Source: Prochlorococcus sp. scB243_495K23 (GTDB taxonomy: Bacteria; Cyanobacteriota; Cyanobacteriia; PCC-6307; Cyanobiaceae). From it: a stretch of 64,000 nucleotides of DNA. Location: contig JFLW01000001.1 in the NCBI GenBank assembly GCA_000635495.1, positions 124,001 through 188,000 on the forward strand, in the 5' to 3' direction. Below, in pieces: positions 11,082 through 21,863 of the stretch (position 1 is its first letter; every line of letters starts with the position of its first letter). A program made the position numbers and the translations under genes. The notes under the pieces are model-generated. The model searched no databases. It worked only from the letters and a program-made list of their open reading frames with translations, and was not told where the DNA came from.

Positions 11082-12722
11082 TTGAGTACTTATTTTTATA
11101 CACATTTTTCGACACTAATTTTGGGAACTTTGGGAGCTGGATTGTCTAATTTTCCTTGGTTATCTGCTTCAATTTTATTCCCAATTGGTAGTGCATTTGT
11201 GATACCTTTTTTTCCTGATAAAGGGGATGGCAAAGAGGTGAGATGGTTTGCGTTGTCTATTGCATTAATTACTTTTTTAATAACTGTAGGTTCATATATA
11301 AATGGTTTTGATATTAGTAATGAAAATGTTCAACTTAAAGAAAATATTAGTTGGCTCCCTGATTTAGGACTTACTTGGTCTGTTGGCGCTGATGGCATGT
11401 CTATGCCTTTAATATTATTGACTAGTTTTATAACTGCTTTAGCAGTTCTTGCTGCATGGCCAGTCAAGTTTAAACCAAAGTTATTTTTCTTTTTGATATT
11501 GGTTATGGATGGTGGGCAAATCGCTGTGTTTGCTGTTCAAGATATGCTTTTATTCTTTCTAACTTGGGAACTTGAGTTAATTCCGGTTTATTTATTACTG
11601 GCTATATGGGGTGGCAAAAATCGACAATATGCAGCAACAAAATTCATTATTTATACAGCTGGCAGTTCTATCTTCATTCTTCTTGCAGCGTTAGCGATGG
11701 GTTTCTATGGTACAGAAATTCCAAACTTTGAGTTTTCTCACTTGGCAGCTCAAGATTTTAGTCAAAAATTCCAAATATTATGTTATGTAGGGCTTTTAAT
11801 TGCATTTGGTGTGAAACTTCCAATAGTACCCCTTCATACTTGGCTTCCAGATGCTCATGGAGAGGCTACAGCTCCCGTTCATATGCTTCTAGCAGGAATT
11901 TTATTAAAGATGGGAGGATATGCTCTTTTAAGATTTAATGCACAATTATTACCTGTTGCTCATGCTCAATTTGCCCCATTATTAATAGTTCTTGGGGTAG
12001 TCAATATAATTTACGCTGCATTAACTTCTTTTGCTCAAAGAAATCTTAAAAGAAAAATTGCATACAGTTCGATAAGTCATATGGGTTTCGTTCTTATTGG
12101 AATAGGGAGTTTTAGTAGCCTTGGAACAAGCGGAGCTATGCTGCAAATGGTTAGTCATGGATTAATCGGTGCAAGTTTATTTTTTCTTGTTGGTGCAACC
12201 TATGACAGAACAAAGACTCTTAAACTTGATGAAATGAGTGGTGTAGGACAAAAAATGAGAATCATGTTTGCTCTATGGACCGCTTGCTCCCTGGCTTCCT
12301 TAGCTTTACCTGGTATGAGTGGATTTGTTTCCGAATTGATGGTATTTACAGGATTTGTTACTGATGAAGTCTATACACTGCCGTTTAGGGTAGTGATGGC
12401 CTCTTTAGCAGCTATCGGTGTAATACTTACTCCTATTTATCTACTTTCAATGTTAAGAGAAATTTTCTTTGGTAAAGAAAATCTTAAATTAATCGAAGAA
12501 CGAAAACTTATAGATGCAGAGCCAAGGGAAGTTTATATTATTGCCTGTTTACTTTTACCTATTATTGGAATAGGTTTATACCCGAGATTAATTACTGAAA
12601 GTTACATTGCATCTATCAATAATTTGGTCGATAGAGATTTAAATGCAGTTAAAGGTGCTGTTAAAACAAATATTTTTTCAGGAACTAAAACAAATGACAT
12701 CCTAAAAGCTCCAACAATATAA
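11082..12722 (+). CDS. ndhD: NAD(P)H-quinone oxidoreductase subunit 4 (NdhD); TTG start in the ORF track
   Basis: [67 protein letters not shown]. Confidence 0.95.
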   Translation: MSTYFYTHFSTLILGTLGAGLSNFPWLSASILFPIGSAFVIPFFPDKGDGKEVRWFALSIALITFLITVGSYINGFDISNENVQLKENISWLPDLGLTWSVGADGMSMPLILLTSFITALAVLAAWPVKFKPKLFFFLILVMDGGQIAVFAVQDMLLFFLTWELELIPVYLLLAIWGGKNRQYAATKFIIYTAGSSIFILLAALAMGFYGTEIPNFEFSHLAAQDFSQKFQILCYVGLLIAFGVKLPIVPLHTWLPDAHGEATAPVHMLLAGILLKMGGYALLRFNAQLLPVAHAQFAPLLIVLGVVNIIYAALTSFAQRNLKRKIAYSSISHMGFVLIGIGSFSSLGTSGAMLQMVSHGLIGASLFFLVGATYDRTKTLKLDEMSGVGQKMRIMFALWTACSLASLALPGMSGFVSELMVFTGFVTDEVYTLPFRVVMASLAAIGVILTPIYLLSMLREIFFGKENLKLIEERKLIDAEPREVYIIACLLLPIIGIGLYPRLITESYIASINNLVDRDLNAVKGAVKTNIFSGTKTNDILKAPTI

Positions 12723-12845
12723 TTTTTTAAATTAACTCAATATTGTTTGGCATTAAATAAATTAAAAGATATCTTGTGAGTAGCTTTTATCTATCTCAAA
12801 ATATCTTATTCCAATCCTATTGATAGGCAACAATTAGGTCCTAGA

Positions 12846-13667
12846 TTGTTGATTAAGTTCCTTCAAGACGCCGCAGGTAAAGGTGAGCTTGATCCATGGG
12901 ATATTGATGTAATAAGTGTAATTGATAGTTTTTTAGAGGAATACTCACATACTTTTAATCAATCTTCAAATAGTCAAATCTCATATCAGAAGGATTTAGC
13001 TGAGACCAGCGAAGCATTTTTTGCTGCTTCCGTACTAGTTAATCTTAAGGCTGAGGTTTTGGAAGCTGATGTTTTCAAAGACAATTCTTCCGATTTTGAA
13101 GATGAATTTGATTTGGATGATCAAGATTGGATTGATAAAGAATTTGATATTCCGAAATATCCTGAAAAATATCTAAGGAGAAGATCAATTGCACAACCAA
13201 TTCTTAAACGTACAACAACTTTGGGAGAACTTGTAAGTCAGTTAGAGTCCATAGCAGAAGTTATAGAAACCCAAGATCTTCTGCGCATGAAGAGAAAAAG
13301 AAATAAAAAATATTCTGACAGGGCTTTAATTTCTCAAGTTAAATCACTAGCGCATCGCGAGAAACTTCCAGAAACCACTAAAGCATTAGGGAAATTTATT
13401 GAGGGATGGGAAAAAGCATTACAATGGACAGATTTTGAATATTTAGTCAAAAAATGGCAAACAGTAGTAAAAAATGATTTAGATAAAGACCGTTTGGGAG
13501 TTTTTTGGGCTTTGTTATTTTTATCATCCGAAAACAAAATTGAAATTAAACAAATTAATTCCTTATATGGCCCAATTCAAATTAAAAGAATAATACCTGA
13601 TGGTGGCTTAGCTCAATTACCTATAGAAAATCTTGAGGTAAGTAATGCCTCTACCTCGGCTGCTTAG
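12846..13667 (+). CDS. scpA: segregation and condensation protein A
   Basis: LIKFLQDAAGKGELDPWDIDVISVIDSFL ScpA N-terminal motif; no ATG start available near here. Confidence 0.82.
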   Translation: MLIKFLQDAAGKGELDPWDIDVISVIDSFLEEYSHTFNQSSNSQISYQKDLAETSEAFFAASVLVNLKAEVLEADVFKDNSSDFEDEFDLDDQDWIDKEFDIPKYPEKYLRRRSIAQPILKRTTTLGELVSQLESIAEVIETQDLLRMKRKRNKKYSDRALISQVKSLAHREKLPETTKALGKFIEGWEKALQWTDFEYLVKKWQTVVKNDLDKDRLGVFWALLFLSSENKIEIKQINSLYGPIQIKRIIPDGGLAQLPIENLEVSNASTSAA

Positions 13668-13714
13668 AAGCTTCATAGTAATAACGTATAATTTAAAAAA
13701 ATGGGTTCGAATTT

Positions 13715-14893
13715 ATGAAGGCAATGATACTTGCGGCAGGAAAAGGTACACGTGTTCAGCCTATTACGCACATTATTCCTAAACCGATGATTCCGATTTT
13801 GCAAAAACCTGTTATGGAGTTTCTCTTGGAACTTTTAAGAGAACATAATTTTAAGGAAATAATGGTAAATGTTTCTCATCTGGCTGAAGAAATTGAAAAT
13901 TATTTTAGGGATGGGCAAAGATTTGGAGTAGAAATTGCTTATAGTTTTGAAGGAAGAATTGAAGATGGGGAGTTAATAGGTGATGCTTTAGGATCCGCGG
14001 GAGGATTAAAAAAAATTCAGGATTTTCAGAATTTCTTTGATGAAACTTTTGTTGTTTTATGTGGTGATGCTTTAGTTGATTTAGATTTAACGCAAGCTGT
14101 TAAAAAACATAAGCAGAAAGGAGCTATTGCGAGCTTAATAACGAAGAAGGTAACTAAAGATCAAGTATCAAGTTACGGTGTCGTAGTTTCTGATGAAAAT
14201 GGGAGAATAAAGGCTTTTCAGGAAAAGCCAACAGTTGATCAAGCTTTAAGTGACTCCATAAATACAGGAATTTATCTTTTCGAGCCTGAAATTTTTAATT
14301 ACATACCTTCAGCAGAGAAATTTGATATTGGAGCTGATCTTTTCCCTAAACTTGTTGAGATGGATTTACCATTTTTTGCATTACCAATGGATTTTGAATG
14401 GGTAGATATTGGAAAAGTTCCTGATTATTGGAGTGCTATTAGAAATGTATTGCAAGGTAAGGTAAGACAAGTGCAAATACCAGGTAAGGAAATAAAACCC
14501 GGAGTTTTTACCGGCTTGAATGTAGCGGCTAACTGGGAAAAGGTTAATATTACCGGGCCGGTTTATATAGGAGGCATGACTAGGATCGAGGATGGAGCAA
14601 CTATTATTGGACCATCCATGATTGGACCAAGTTGTTGCATTTGCGAGGGCGCAACTATAGATAACTCAATTATCTTTGATTACTCTAAAATTGGTAAAGG
14701 TGTAAGACTTATGGATAAGTTAGTGTTTGGTAAATATTGTGTTGGAAAAAATGGAGATCATTTTGATTTGCAAGATGCATCTTTAGATTGGTTAATAGCA
14801 GATTCAAGAAGATCTGATTTGACTGAGCCATCGCCTCAGCAGAAAGCTATGGCAGAATTATTAGGTACTGATTTGATTAATATTCCAGACTAA
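13715..14893 (+). CDS. nucleoside-diphosphate-sugar pyrophosphorylase (mannose-1-phosphate guanylyltransferase-like)
   Basis: MKAMILAAGKGTRVQPIT...PKPMIPILQKP signature; left-handed beta-helix-like C-terminus. Confidence 0.88.
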   Translation: MKAMILAAGKGTRVQPITHIIPKPMIPILQKPVMEFLLELLREHNFKEIMVNVSHLAEEIENYFRDGQRFGVEIAYSFEGRIEDGELIGDALGSAGGLKKIQDFQNFFDETFVVLCGDALVDLDLTQAVKKHKQKGAIASLITKKVTKDQVSSYGVVVSDENGRIKAFQEKPTVDQALSDSINTGIYLFEPEIFNYIPSAEKFDIGADLFPKLVEMDLPFFALPMDFEWVDIGKVPDYWSAIRNVLQGKVRQVQIPGKEIKPGVFTGLNVAANWEKVNITGPVYIGGMTRIEDGATIIGPSMIGPSCCICEGATIDNSIIFDYSKIGKGVRLMDKLVFGKYCVGKNGDHFDLQDASLDWLIADSRRSDLTEPSPQQKAMAELLGTDLINIPD

Positions 14894-15767
14894 GATTAGC
14901 TTTTTCAATAATCTCAGGAATTAAATGCTCTGCTTTTACGGCCATTAGATGAACACCATTTGCGATATTCATAAAATCATGAGCTTGTTCAGCTGCAATT
15001 TTAATGCCTTCTTGTAATGGCTCTTTAGCATCTTTAAGACGATTTAAGATGTTTTTAGGGATGTTGGCACCTGGAACGTATTTGTTTATAAAGAGTGCGT
15101 TTTTGTAAGACTTTAATAGGAATACACCTGCAATTACAGGAATTTCAAGAGGCTTGCTAATTTTTTCACAAAACTCTATCAAATTTTCTTTTTCCATAAC
15201 TATTTGAGTTTGTATGAATCCAGCTCCAGCCTCTTTTTTCTTTCTCATTCTATTTTCTAGACTTCTTTTATTTCCACAATTTGGATCAGCAGCAGCACCT
15301 GCAAAAATAAATGTTTTTTTATCGGAAAGTTCTCCTAGAGTAGGATCAATTCCTTTATTGAAAGCCTGAATTTGTTTAAGCAATCTAACAGACTCAAACT
15401 CATGTACGGCCCTGGCATCTTGTTGATCCCCAGCTTTTACTGAATCACCGGTAATGCATAAGATGTTTCTAATTCCTAAAGCATTTGCTCCCAGAATGTC
15501 TGATTGTAAAGCAATTTTATTACGATCTCTGCAAGAAATTTGCATTACTGGTTCTATCCCATTTTCCAGTAATAGTTTGGACATTGCTAAGCTGCACATT
15601 CTCATTACAGCTCTACTTCCATCGGTAATGTTAACAGCATGTACCTTATCTTTCAAAAGTTGTGCTATCTTAAGAGATCTTACGGGGCTTCCACCTCTTG
15701 GCGGCATTAACTCTGCCGTTATTACCTTAGAATTTTTTTCTAAAGTCTGCTGAAGTTTTGATTTCAA
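14877..15767 (-). CDS. metF: 5,10-methylenetetrahydrofolate reductase
   Basis: VITAELMPPRGG, VNITDGSRAVMRM, AGAGFIQTQIV, IPVIAGVFLLKS. Confidence 0.85.
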   Translation of the reverse strand: MKSKLQQTLEKNSKVITAELMPPRGGSPVRSLKIAQLLKDKVHAVNITDGSRAVMRMCSLAMSKLLLENGIEPVMQISCRDRNKIALQSDILGANALGIRNILCITGDSVKAGDQQDARAVHEFESVRLLKQIQAFNKGIDPTLGELSDKKTFIFAGAAADPNCGNKRSLENRMRKKKEAGAGFIQTQIVMEKENLIEFCEKISKPLEIPVIAGVFLLKSYKNALFINKYVPGANIPKNILNRLKDAKEPLQEGIKIAAEQAHDFMNIANGVHLMAVKAEHLIPEIIEKANLSLEY

Positions 15768-15844
15768 TTGCTTTTGTTTCCTAGTTGGTTAACAAGTGTA
15801 CTGAGATTGCTAAACTTAATTAATATAAAAAAGGAACTGTTTAA

Positions 15845-16123
15845 ATGCAAATGGTTGAAGAAGAAGTAAACAACATTGATATGATGGGTCTCTCAGCAAG
15901 AGAGATGGAAATCATTGATCTCGTAGCTGATGGGCTTACAAATCAAGAAATTGCGGTAAAACTAACTATTAGTAAAAGAACTGTTGATAATCATGTAAGT
16001 AATATGTTTACAAAAACTGGTTCTAAAAACAGAGTAGCACTTTTGAATTGGGCAATGGACAACGGCAAGATTTGTAGAGATGGATTTAATTGTTGTACAC
16101 TCCCTGAATCTGATCAAGATTAG
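15845..16123 (+). CDS. pedR: small LuxR-type transcriptional regulator, PedR-like
   Basis: 92 aa; GLSAREMEIIDLVADGLTNQEIAVKLTISKRTVDNHVSNMFTKTGSKNR LuxR HTH with Cys-containing tail GKICRDGFNCC. Confidence 0.72.
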   Translation: MQMVEEEVNNIDMMGLSAREMEIIDLVADGLTNQEIAVKLTISKRTVDNHVSNMFTKTGSKNRVALLNWAMDNGKICRDGFNCCTLPESDQD

Positions 16124-16274
16124 TATTACCCTTTACTTTTTTTGTATCATTAGCCAAATCCATTAGACAATAATTTGTAGATCCTAATTCAAAGAGTTCA
16201 GCATATGCAATACAAGCATCCTTGTCTGAATCAACAAATCTCAATATACCTTCTTTGTCGTAAAGACCATACAT
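16086..16274 (-). CDS. small conserved hypothetical protein, 62 aa
   Basis: Intact short ORF with well-mixed composition; its 3' end overlaps pedR by 38 bp. Confidence 0.6.
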   Translation of the reverse strand: MYGLYDKEGILRFVDSDKDACIAYAELFELGSTNYCLMDLANDTKKVKGNTNLDQIQGVYNN

Positions 16275-16364
16275 CTGAAGAAATTAAAAAATATTTTGCT
16301 TAAATATAAAGAAAATATAAAGGATGAGTGGTTCCTTTGGCTAGGTACTTTTGAAAGTTGTTAA

Positions 16365-16838
16365 CTAGTCTTCTTTCCACTGTGAAAAAGGATTGTTAGA
16401 GAGACTGAAATTGGAGTAATGGGTCAGCCCAGTAATTTCTTTTGAAATGAAAGATGGAAGAAATAAATCTTCCTCTTCATTAGAAAGTTCAATTTCTGCA
16501 ATTTCAAGTGGATAATTATTTTCTTTAAAGCAATCTATAATCCAAGATTTTTTTTCAATTTCTAGAAAGAATCTATCTTTTTTAATTGTATTTGAAAGAT
16601 TTGACATTATTATTTCAGCATCGCTTCGTGGAATGGAGTATTCAAATTCAAAGTTAGTAAAGCCCTTGATATGTTTTTTAAGTGTAATTTTAGAGTTTTT
16701 GCCTATAAGCCTTACCCTAATAATCCAACCATCTATACTTTTGGAAAAATATCCTTGTTCAATATAAATTTTTTTATTTATGAATTCTTTCCAATTATCA
16801 TTTTTTATTAGAAATCTTCTTTCTATCTCTAAGGCCAT
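16365..16838 (-). CDS. CYTH domain / triphosphate tunnel metalloenzyme
   Basis: MALEIERRFLIKND (ExExK motif), EQGYFS, RVRLIGKNSKITLKK. Confidence 0.88.
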   Translation of the reverse strand: MALEIERRFLIKNDNWKEFINKKIYIEQGYFSKSIDGWIIRVRLIGKNSKITLKKHIKGFTNFEFEYSIPRSDAEIIMSNLSNTIKKDRFFLEIEKKSWIIDCFKENNYPLEIAEIELSNEEEDLFLPSFISKEITGLTHYSNFSLSNNPFSQWKED

Positions 16839-17741
16839 TTAATTTTTTTGAGATAAATCACCTTTCCAATCAAGTTTTTTTATTAGGGTATTGTAGTAGC
16901 TTGTGCTTTTTTTAAACTTTATTATTTTGCAGGGTGATTTCCCTTTCTTGATCTCACAATAATAATTTTCCTTAATGGTCATACATTTTGAACCGTCAGT
17001 CCATAATTTAATTTCCCCTTTACTTTTTTTTACTGGCTTAATGATTACTTTACTTGTATTAGGTATGACAATTGGTCTACTAGCCAAACTCATTGGGCAT
17101 ATAGGGTTAATTATCATTGCATCAATACTAGGGTGTACTATTGGCCCCCCCGCTGCCATTGAGTAAGCGGTTGAACCAGTAGATGTAGATACAATCAATC
17201 CATCACCTTTATATTCATTTACCTTCTCATTATCTATTTCAATTTGTATTTGGTTGGTCGGAGAAATATCTTCTTCAACGGATTTAAAATAAAAATCATT
17301 TAAGGCGTTATAGCTTTTTATGATTTTTTTCTCAGAACTTTTCCCCTCAATACAAACATTGCAATTTAATCTATTACGAAAGTCAATTAAATATTCTTCG
17401 TTTTCAAGGATTTCAACAAAAGATTTGTCAAATAAAAATTCTTTTTCTTGAGTAAGAAATCCCAAATTACCTCCAATATTAATACTCAATAAAGGGATAT
17501 CATAATCAGTTAATGCATTTGCACATTTCAGGAAGGTTCCATCTCCGCCAAGAACTATGCCAATATTTGGTTGTGATTCTGAATTAGAAAGATATTTTTC
17601 AATTTCATCTTTATGAAAATCACTTTCAATCCTGTTTGATTTAATATTTTTTTCTTTAAGAACTTGTTCACAGAATTTTGAAGCCTCTTGAGCTATAGAA
17701 CTATCTGAACGATATACAATGAGCACTAATGAAAGTTTCAT
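16839..17741 (-). CDS. nadK: NAD kinase
   Basis: [70 protein letters not shown]. Confidence 0.95.
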   Translation of the reverse strand: MKLSLVLIVYRSDSSIAQEASKFCEQVLKEKNIKSNRIESDFHKDEIEKYLSNSESQPNIGIVLGGDGTFLKCANALTDYDIPLLSINIGGNLGFLTQEKEFLFDKSFVEILENEEYLIDFRNRLNCNVCIEGKSSEKKIIKSYNALNDFYFKSVEEDISPTNQIQIEIDNEKVNEYKGDGLIVSTSTGSTAYSMAAGGPIVHPSIDAMIINPICPMSLASRPIVIPNTSKVIIKPVKKSKGEIKLWTDGSKCMTIKENYYCEIKKGKSPCKIIKFKKSTSYYNTLIKKLDWKGDLSQKN

Positions 17742-17750
17742 TTAATGCTT

Positions 17751-18071
17751 TTACCATTTTAATAAATTAAAACTTTCCATATCTACAGTCACCCTATTCC
17801 TATAAAGAGATAACAATATAGCTAATCCAACGGCTGCTTCTGCGGCAGCAACAGTAATCACAAAAATTGTAAAAACTTGTCCTTGAATTAAATTATTATC
17901 AATATATGAAGAAAACGCCATCAAGTTTATATTTACCGCATTGAGCATTAATTCAATGCTCATAAGAACTCTTACTGCATTTCTGCTATTTAATAATCCC
18001 CAGATACCAATGCAAAATAGTGCTGAAGAAACTATTAAAAAAGCTTGAAGAGGAATTGATTCTAAATTCAT
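17751..18071 (-). CDS. ndhE: NAD(P)H-quinone oxidoreductase subunit 4L (NdhE)
   Basis: [43 protein letters not shown]. Confidence 0.95.
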   Translation of the reverse strand: MNLESIPLQAFLIVSSALFCIGIWGLLNSRNAVRVLMSIELMLNAVNINLMAFSSYIDNNLIQGQVFTIFVITVAAAEAAVGLAILLSLYRNRVTVDMESFNLLKW

Positions 18072-18089
18072 AATAAGAAACTCAAAAGG

Positions 18090-18689
18090 TTAATTTTTAT
18101 TTGTAAGTAATGGTTCTGATGATTTTTCAATTAACTCTTGATCAACAGGTAGTCCTGTCGAAATATCTTTGCTCATTACATCTCTTCTAGCTAAAACAAT
18201 AGCCCCAATCATTGCCATTAAAAGTAAGACTGAAGCTACTTCAAATGGGAGTAAATAATCACTAAAAAGATGTTCACCAATCCTAATAGTTGATTCTTCT
18301 CCAATAGAGTTTTGAGGACTTGATAGGCTCCATACATTGGTCAAGTCAACTCTTATTAAGAGGCTTAGAAGGGTTAAACATATCGATGTTGATATAACTC
18401 TTCTCGATTTAATGTCATTGATAGGCTTTAAATCTTCTTTTTTATTAACTAGCATTATCGCAAAAATTATTAATACATTAACTGCACCCACATAAACTAA
18501 AACTTGAGCTGCAGCAACAAAACTTGCATTTAATAGAAGATATAATCCTGCAACACTCATGAAAACTCCACCAAGCAGAAAGGCTGAATAAACAATACTT
18601 TCGAGCAACACAACACCAAGTGCTCCAATAATGACAACTAAAGATAAAACTGTAAAACAAATAAGTTGTGTTGTTATGGCAATGGACAT
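18090..18689 (-). CDS. ndhG: NAD(P)H-quinone oxidoreductase subunit 6 (NdhG)
   Basis: SIVYSAFLLGGVFMSVAGLYLLLNASFVAAAQVLVYVGAVNVLIIFAIMLVNK. Confidence 0.94.
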   Translation of the reverse strand: MSIAITTQLICFTVLSLVVIIGALGVVLLESIVYSAFLLGGVFMSVAGLYLLLNASFVAAAQVLVYVGAVNVLIIFAIMLVNKKEDLKPINDIKSRRVISTSICLTLLSLLIRVDLTNVWSLSSPQNSIGEESTIRIGEHLFSDYLLPFEVASVLLLMAMIGAIVLARRDVMSKDISTGLPVDQELIEKSSEPLLTNKN

Positions 18690-18701
18690 AAATTATGGAA
18701 A

Positions 18702-19328
18702 TTAATTAGTTGGATTAGAAACTTTATCTTTATTTTCATTGGATTCAGGCCTCATCCAATCATAAACTTCTTCAGGTAATTTTCCAACTCTTGCATCTGA
18801 AGCTGGGATTTCATGAGGGTCCATGATACCTTTAGGAAGATAGGCAAGTTCTCTTAGAGGTTTAACTGAAGGATCTGTTGTAACATTTGTGGGTAGTCTG
18901 CCAAGTGCGACATTATCGAAATTTAAATTGTGTCTGTCAAAAGTAGCTAATTCATATTCTTCGGTCATTGACAGACAATTAGTTGGGCAATATTCAACAC
19001 AATTTCCGCAAAAAATACAAACTCCAAAATCTATTGAATAATTTCTAAGTTCCTTTTTTTTGGTTTCTTTATTCATTACCCAATCAACTACTGGGAGATT
19101 TATGGGACATACTCTCACACAAACTTCACAAGCAATACATTTATCAAATTCATAATGTATCCTTCCTCTATATCTTTCAGAAGGTATTAATTTTTCATAC
19201 GGATATTGAACAGTAACAGGTCTTCTTCGAAGATGATCAAAAGTTACCGATATACCATTGTATAAGTATTTGCCCGCATTAAATGCTTCTTTGATATAGC
19301 TATTTATTTGTTGAAGGAAATTGTTCAT
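18702..19328 (-). CDS. ndhI: NAD(P)H-quinone oxidoreductase subunit I, 2x[4Fe-4S]
   Basis: [16 protein letters not shown] and [23 protein letters not shown] ferredoxin motifs. Confidence 0.96.
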   Translation of the reverse strand: MNNFLQQINSYIKEAFNAGKYLYNGISVTFDHLRRRPVTVQYPYEKLIPSERYRGRIHYEFDKCIACEVCVRVCPINLPVVDWVMNKETKKKELRNYSIDFGVCIFCGNCVEYCPTNCLSMTEEYELATFDRHNLNFDNVALGRLPTNVTTDPSVKPLRELAYLPKGIMDPHEIPASDARVGKLPEEVYDWMRPESNENKDKVSNPTN

Positions 19329-19396
19329 TTCGAAAAATTTACTTAGTTATTTTATTTTAGTGGAATAATTTTGAATTTAAGTATTTTTACTTAAAT

Positions 19397-20515
19397 TTAA
19401 CCACCAAAGAATTGCGGAAAAGCAAGTTTTAATCCTGCTGTTATCAAAAGATTAGCAAGAGAAATTGGCAGAAGAAACTTCCATCCTAGATCTAGGAGTT
19501 GATCTATTCTTACTCTAGGAGTTGTCCAACGTAATAATATTGCAATAAAAACTAAAAGATATGCTTTCAGTACAGTCATTACAATACCTATTGATGCAGT
19601 GAAAACCTGAATAAAGGGTGCATTAATAGGTAAATTAAGAAACTTAGCTATTAATTCAACTGGAACAGGAAAACCCCATCCTCCCAAATAAAGTATTGAT
19701 ACTAATAAAGCGGAAAGAATTAAATTAATGTAACTACCCAGGTAGAATAATGCGAATTTCATCCCTGCATATTCAGTTTGATATCCCGCAACTAATTCTT
19801 CTTCAGCTTCGGGCAAGTCAAATGGAAGTCTCTCACATTCTGCAAGAGCACAAATCCAAAAGACTATAAAACCAACTGGTTGTCTCCATATATTCCAACT
19901 TAGGATTCCAGCACCACTTTGTTGGTTGACAATGTCAATAGTACTTAGAGAATTTGTCATTAGTACGACAGCCAATACAGATAAAGCTAAAGGAATTTCA
20001 TAACTTATTGATTGAGCCGCTGCTCTTAAACCTCCTAATAAAGAATATTTATTATTTGATGCGTATCCGCTCATAAGAAGGCCAATTGGCTGAATGCTGC
20101 TTAAAGCTATCCATAGGAAAATTCCAATACCAACATTACTTATTAGAAGGTTTTGTCCAAAAGGAACGATTAGCCACGACAGAATCACTGGGACAAGAAC
20201 TAATATAGGACCTGCAGTGAAGAGAATTCCATCCGCTTTGGCAGGAATAATATCTTCTTTGACAAGTAACTTAAGACCATCTGCAATTGGTTGGAGGACG
20301 CCGAGCGCTCCAGCATATTCTGGACCTATCCTTTGTTGAGCAGCAGCAGATATTTTTCTTTCAAGCCAAACTGTTACTAAAACGCCAACAACTGCCGCTA
20401 ACAAAACCAAAAGCATAGGAAGAGGGAGCCATATTATATGAGCGATTTCGCTGGAAAGGCCAAAACCTTTTAAGAATTCATTAAAACTATATTCGAGATC
20501 TAATCCGTATTCCAA
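19397..20515 (-). CDS. ndhA: NAD(P)H-quinone oxidoreductase subunit 1 (NdhA)
   Basis: [65 protein letters not shown]. Confidence 0.96.
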   Translation of the reverse strand: MEYGLDLEYSFNEFLKGFGLSSEIAHIIWLPLPMLLVLLAAVVGVLVTVWLERKISAAAQQRIGPEYAGALGVLQPIADGLKLLVKEDIIPAKADGILFTAGPILVLVPVILSWLIVPFGQNLLISNVGIGIFLWIALSSIQPIGLLMSGYASNNKYSLLGGLRAAAQSISYEIPLALSVLAVVLMTNSLSTIDIVNQQSGAGILSWNIWRQPVGFIVFWICALAECERLPFDLPEAEEELVAGYQTEYAGMKFALFYLGSYINLILSALLVSILYLGGWGFPVPVELIAKFLNLPINAPFIQVFTASIGIVMTVLKAYLLVFIAILLRWTTPRVRIDQLLDLGWKFLLPISLANLLITAGLKLAFPQFFGG

Positions 20516-20591
20516 AATTTTTATGTTATTTACTTAATAGATTAACTCTTCACAAACAATATGTGTGTTTTTTTATGAAAAGCTGCAAATA

Positions 20592-21737
20592 TTATTCTCT
20601 ACTTTCTAAGCTGATCCAATCTCTTGGTGCTGAACCTGTATAAATTTGCGATGGTCTGAAAATTCTATTTGCTCCAAGTTGCTCTCTCCAATGAGCTAAC
20701 CAACCAGCCACTCTAGATATGGCAAAAATTGGAGTAAATAAATCACGAGGAATACCAAGTTTTCTATAAACAAGACCAGAATAAAAATCCACGTTCGGGA
20801 ATATACCCTTAGGTCCAAGTCTTGGTATTGCCTCTGCCTCAACTGATTTAGCAACTTCATACATTTCATCTGCTCCAAATCTAATAAAAAGTTCTTCTGC
20901 AAGTTTTTGAAGAATTATTGCTCGGGGATCTTTGACTTTATATTCTCTGTGGCCGAAGCCCATTATCTTACTTTTATTTTTTATTGCATTATCTAAAAAA
21001 GACCCAGCATTTTCTGGGGTTTTAATCTCTTCTAACATCGCAATCACATCCTCGTTTGCTCCTCCATGTAATGGACCAGCCAGGGTTCCTACCGCAGAGG
21101 CGATGACAGCATATGGATCTGTAAGAGTACTTGCAGTCACTCTAGCGCTAAATGTACTTGCGTTTAAACTATGTTCGGCATGTAGAATTAAGCACCTATC
21201 AAAAACTTTTGCAGCTATAGGATCTTGTTCTTTTTCAGTCAACATGTAAAGAAAATTTGATGAGTAAGTTAGATCATCTCTAGGTTGAATTGGGTCTTGT
21301 CCTTTTCTAATAAGTTGAAACGCTGCAATCATTGTGGGTATTTTTGCAATTAGTCTTATGACTGCGTTGTAGATGTAATTAGGATCATCTATTGCTCTAC
21401 GAGAATAGAAGAGCCCTAAAGAAGCTGCACTAGATTGAAGAGCATCCATAGGATGACCAGTTGCAGGGAAACATTTCATCATATCTCTGACTCTAAAACT
21501 TAGCCTTCGATGCATCTGAACTTCTTGTTCGAAATCTCTTAGTTGAATAGCTGTGGGCAATTCACCCCAAATCAATAGGTAAGCAGTTTCTAAAAAACTG
21601 CTTTTTTTGGATAGTTCCTCAATGGAATAGCCTCTGTACAATAATTTACCTTTGTTGCCGTCAATATCACATATAGATGAATTAGTAACTGGGACTCCCT
21701 CTAATCCTGGTTTTAAAATTAGTTTGTTACTATCCAA
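20592..21737 (-). CDS. gltA: citrate synthase
   Basis: GLEGVPVTNSSICDIDGNKGKLLYRGYSIEEL, ILHAEHSLNASTF, GPLHGGANEDV, GFGHREYK. Confidence 0.95.
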   Translation of the reverse strand: MDSNKLILKPGLEGVPVTNSSICDIDGNKGKLLYRGYSIEELSKKSSFLETAYLLIWGELPTAIQLRDFEQEVQMHRRLSFRVRDMMKCFPATGHPMDALQSSAASLGLFYSRRAIDDPNYIYNAVIRLIAKIPTMIAAFQLIRKGQDPIQPRDDLTYSSNFLYMLTEKEQDPIAAKVFDRCLILHAEHSLNASTFSARVTASTLTDPYAVIASAVGTLAGPLHGGANEDVIAMLEEIKTPENAGSFLDNAIKNKSKIMGFGHREYKVKDPRAIILQKLAEELFIRFGADEMYEVAKSVEAEAIPRLGPKGIFPNVDFYSGLVYRKLGIPRDLFTPIFAISRVAGWLAHWREQLGANRIFRPSQIYTGSAPRDWISLESRE

Positions 21738-21863
21738 TTGCTTAATTCAATATCAAATACTTATAGATTAAAGATAGTCAAATAATTTTTAATTAACCAC
21801 AAGATATGAACTTCGCAAAAAATTAAAATGATTGTTTTTGAAACTTGTTTGAATAAATTTCAT

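Noticed and set aside
13700-13720. GGTTCGAAT resembling a tRNA T-loop
   Set aside because: No cloverleaf, acceptor stem or anticodon arm can be drawn around it; it lies between scpA and the nucleotidyltransferase start.
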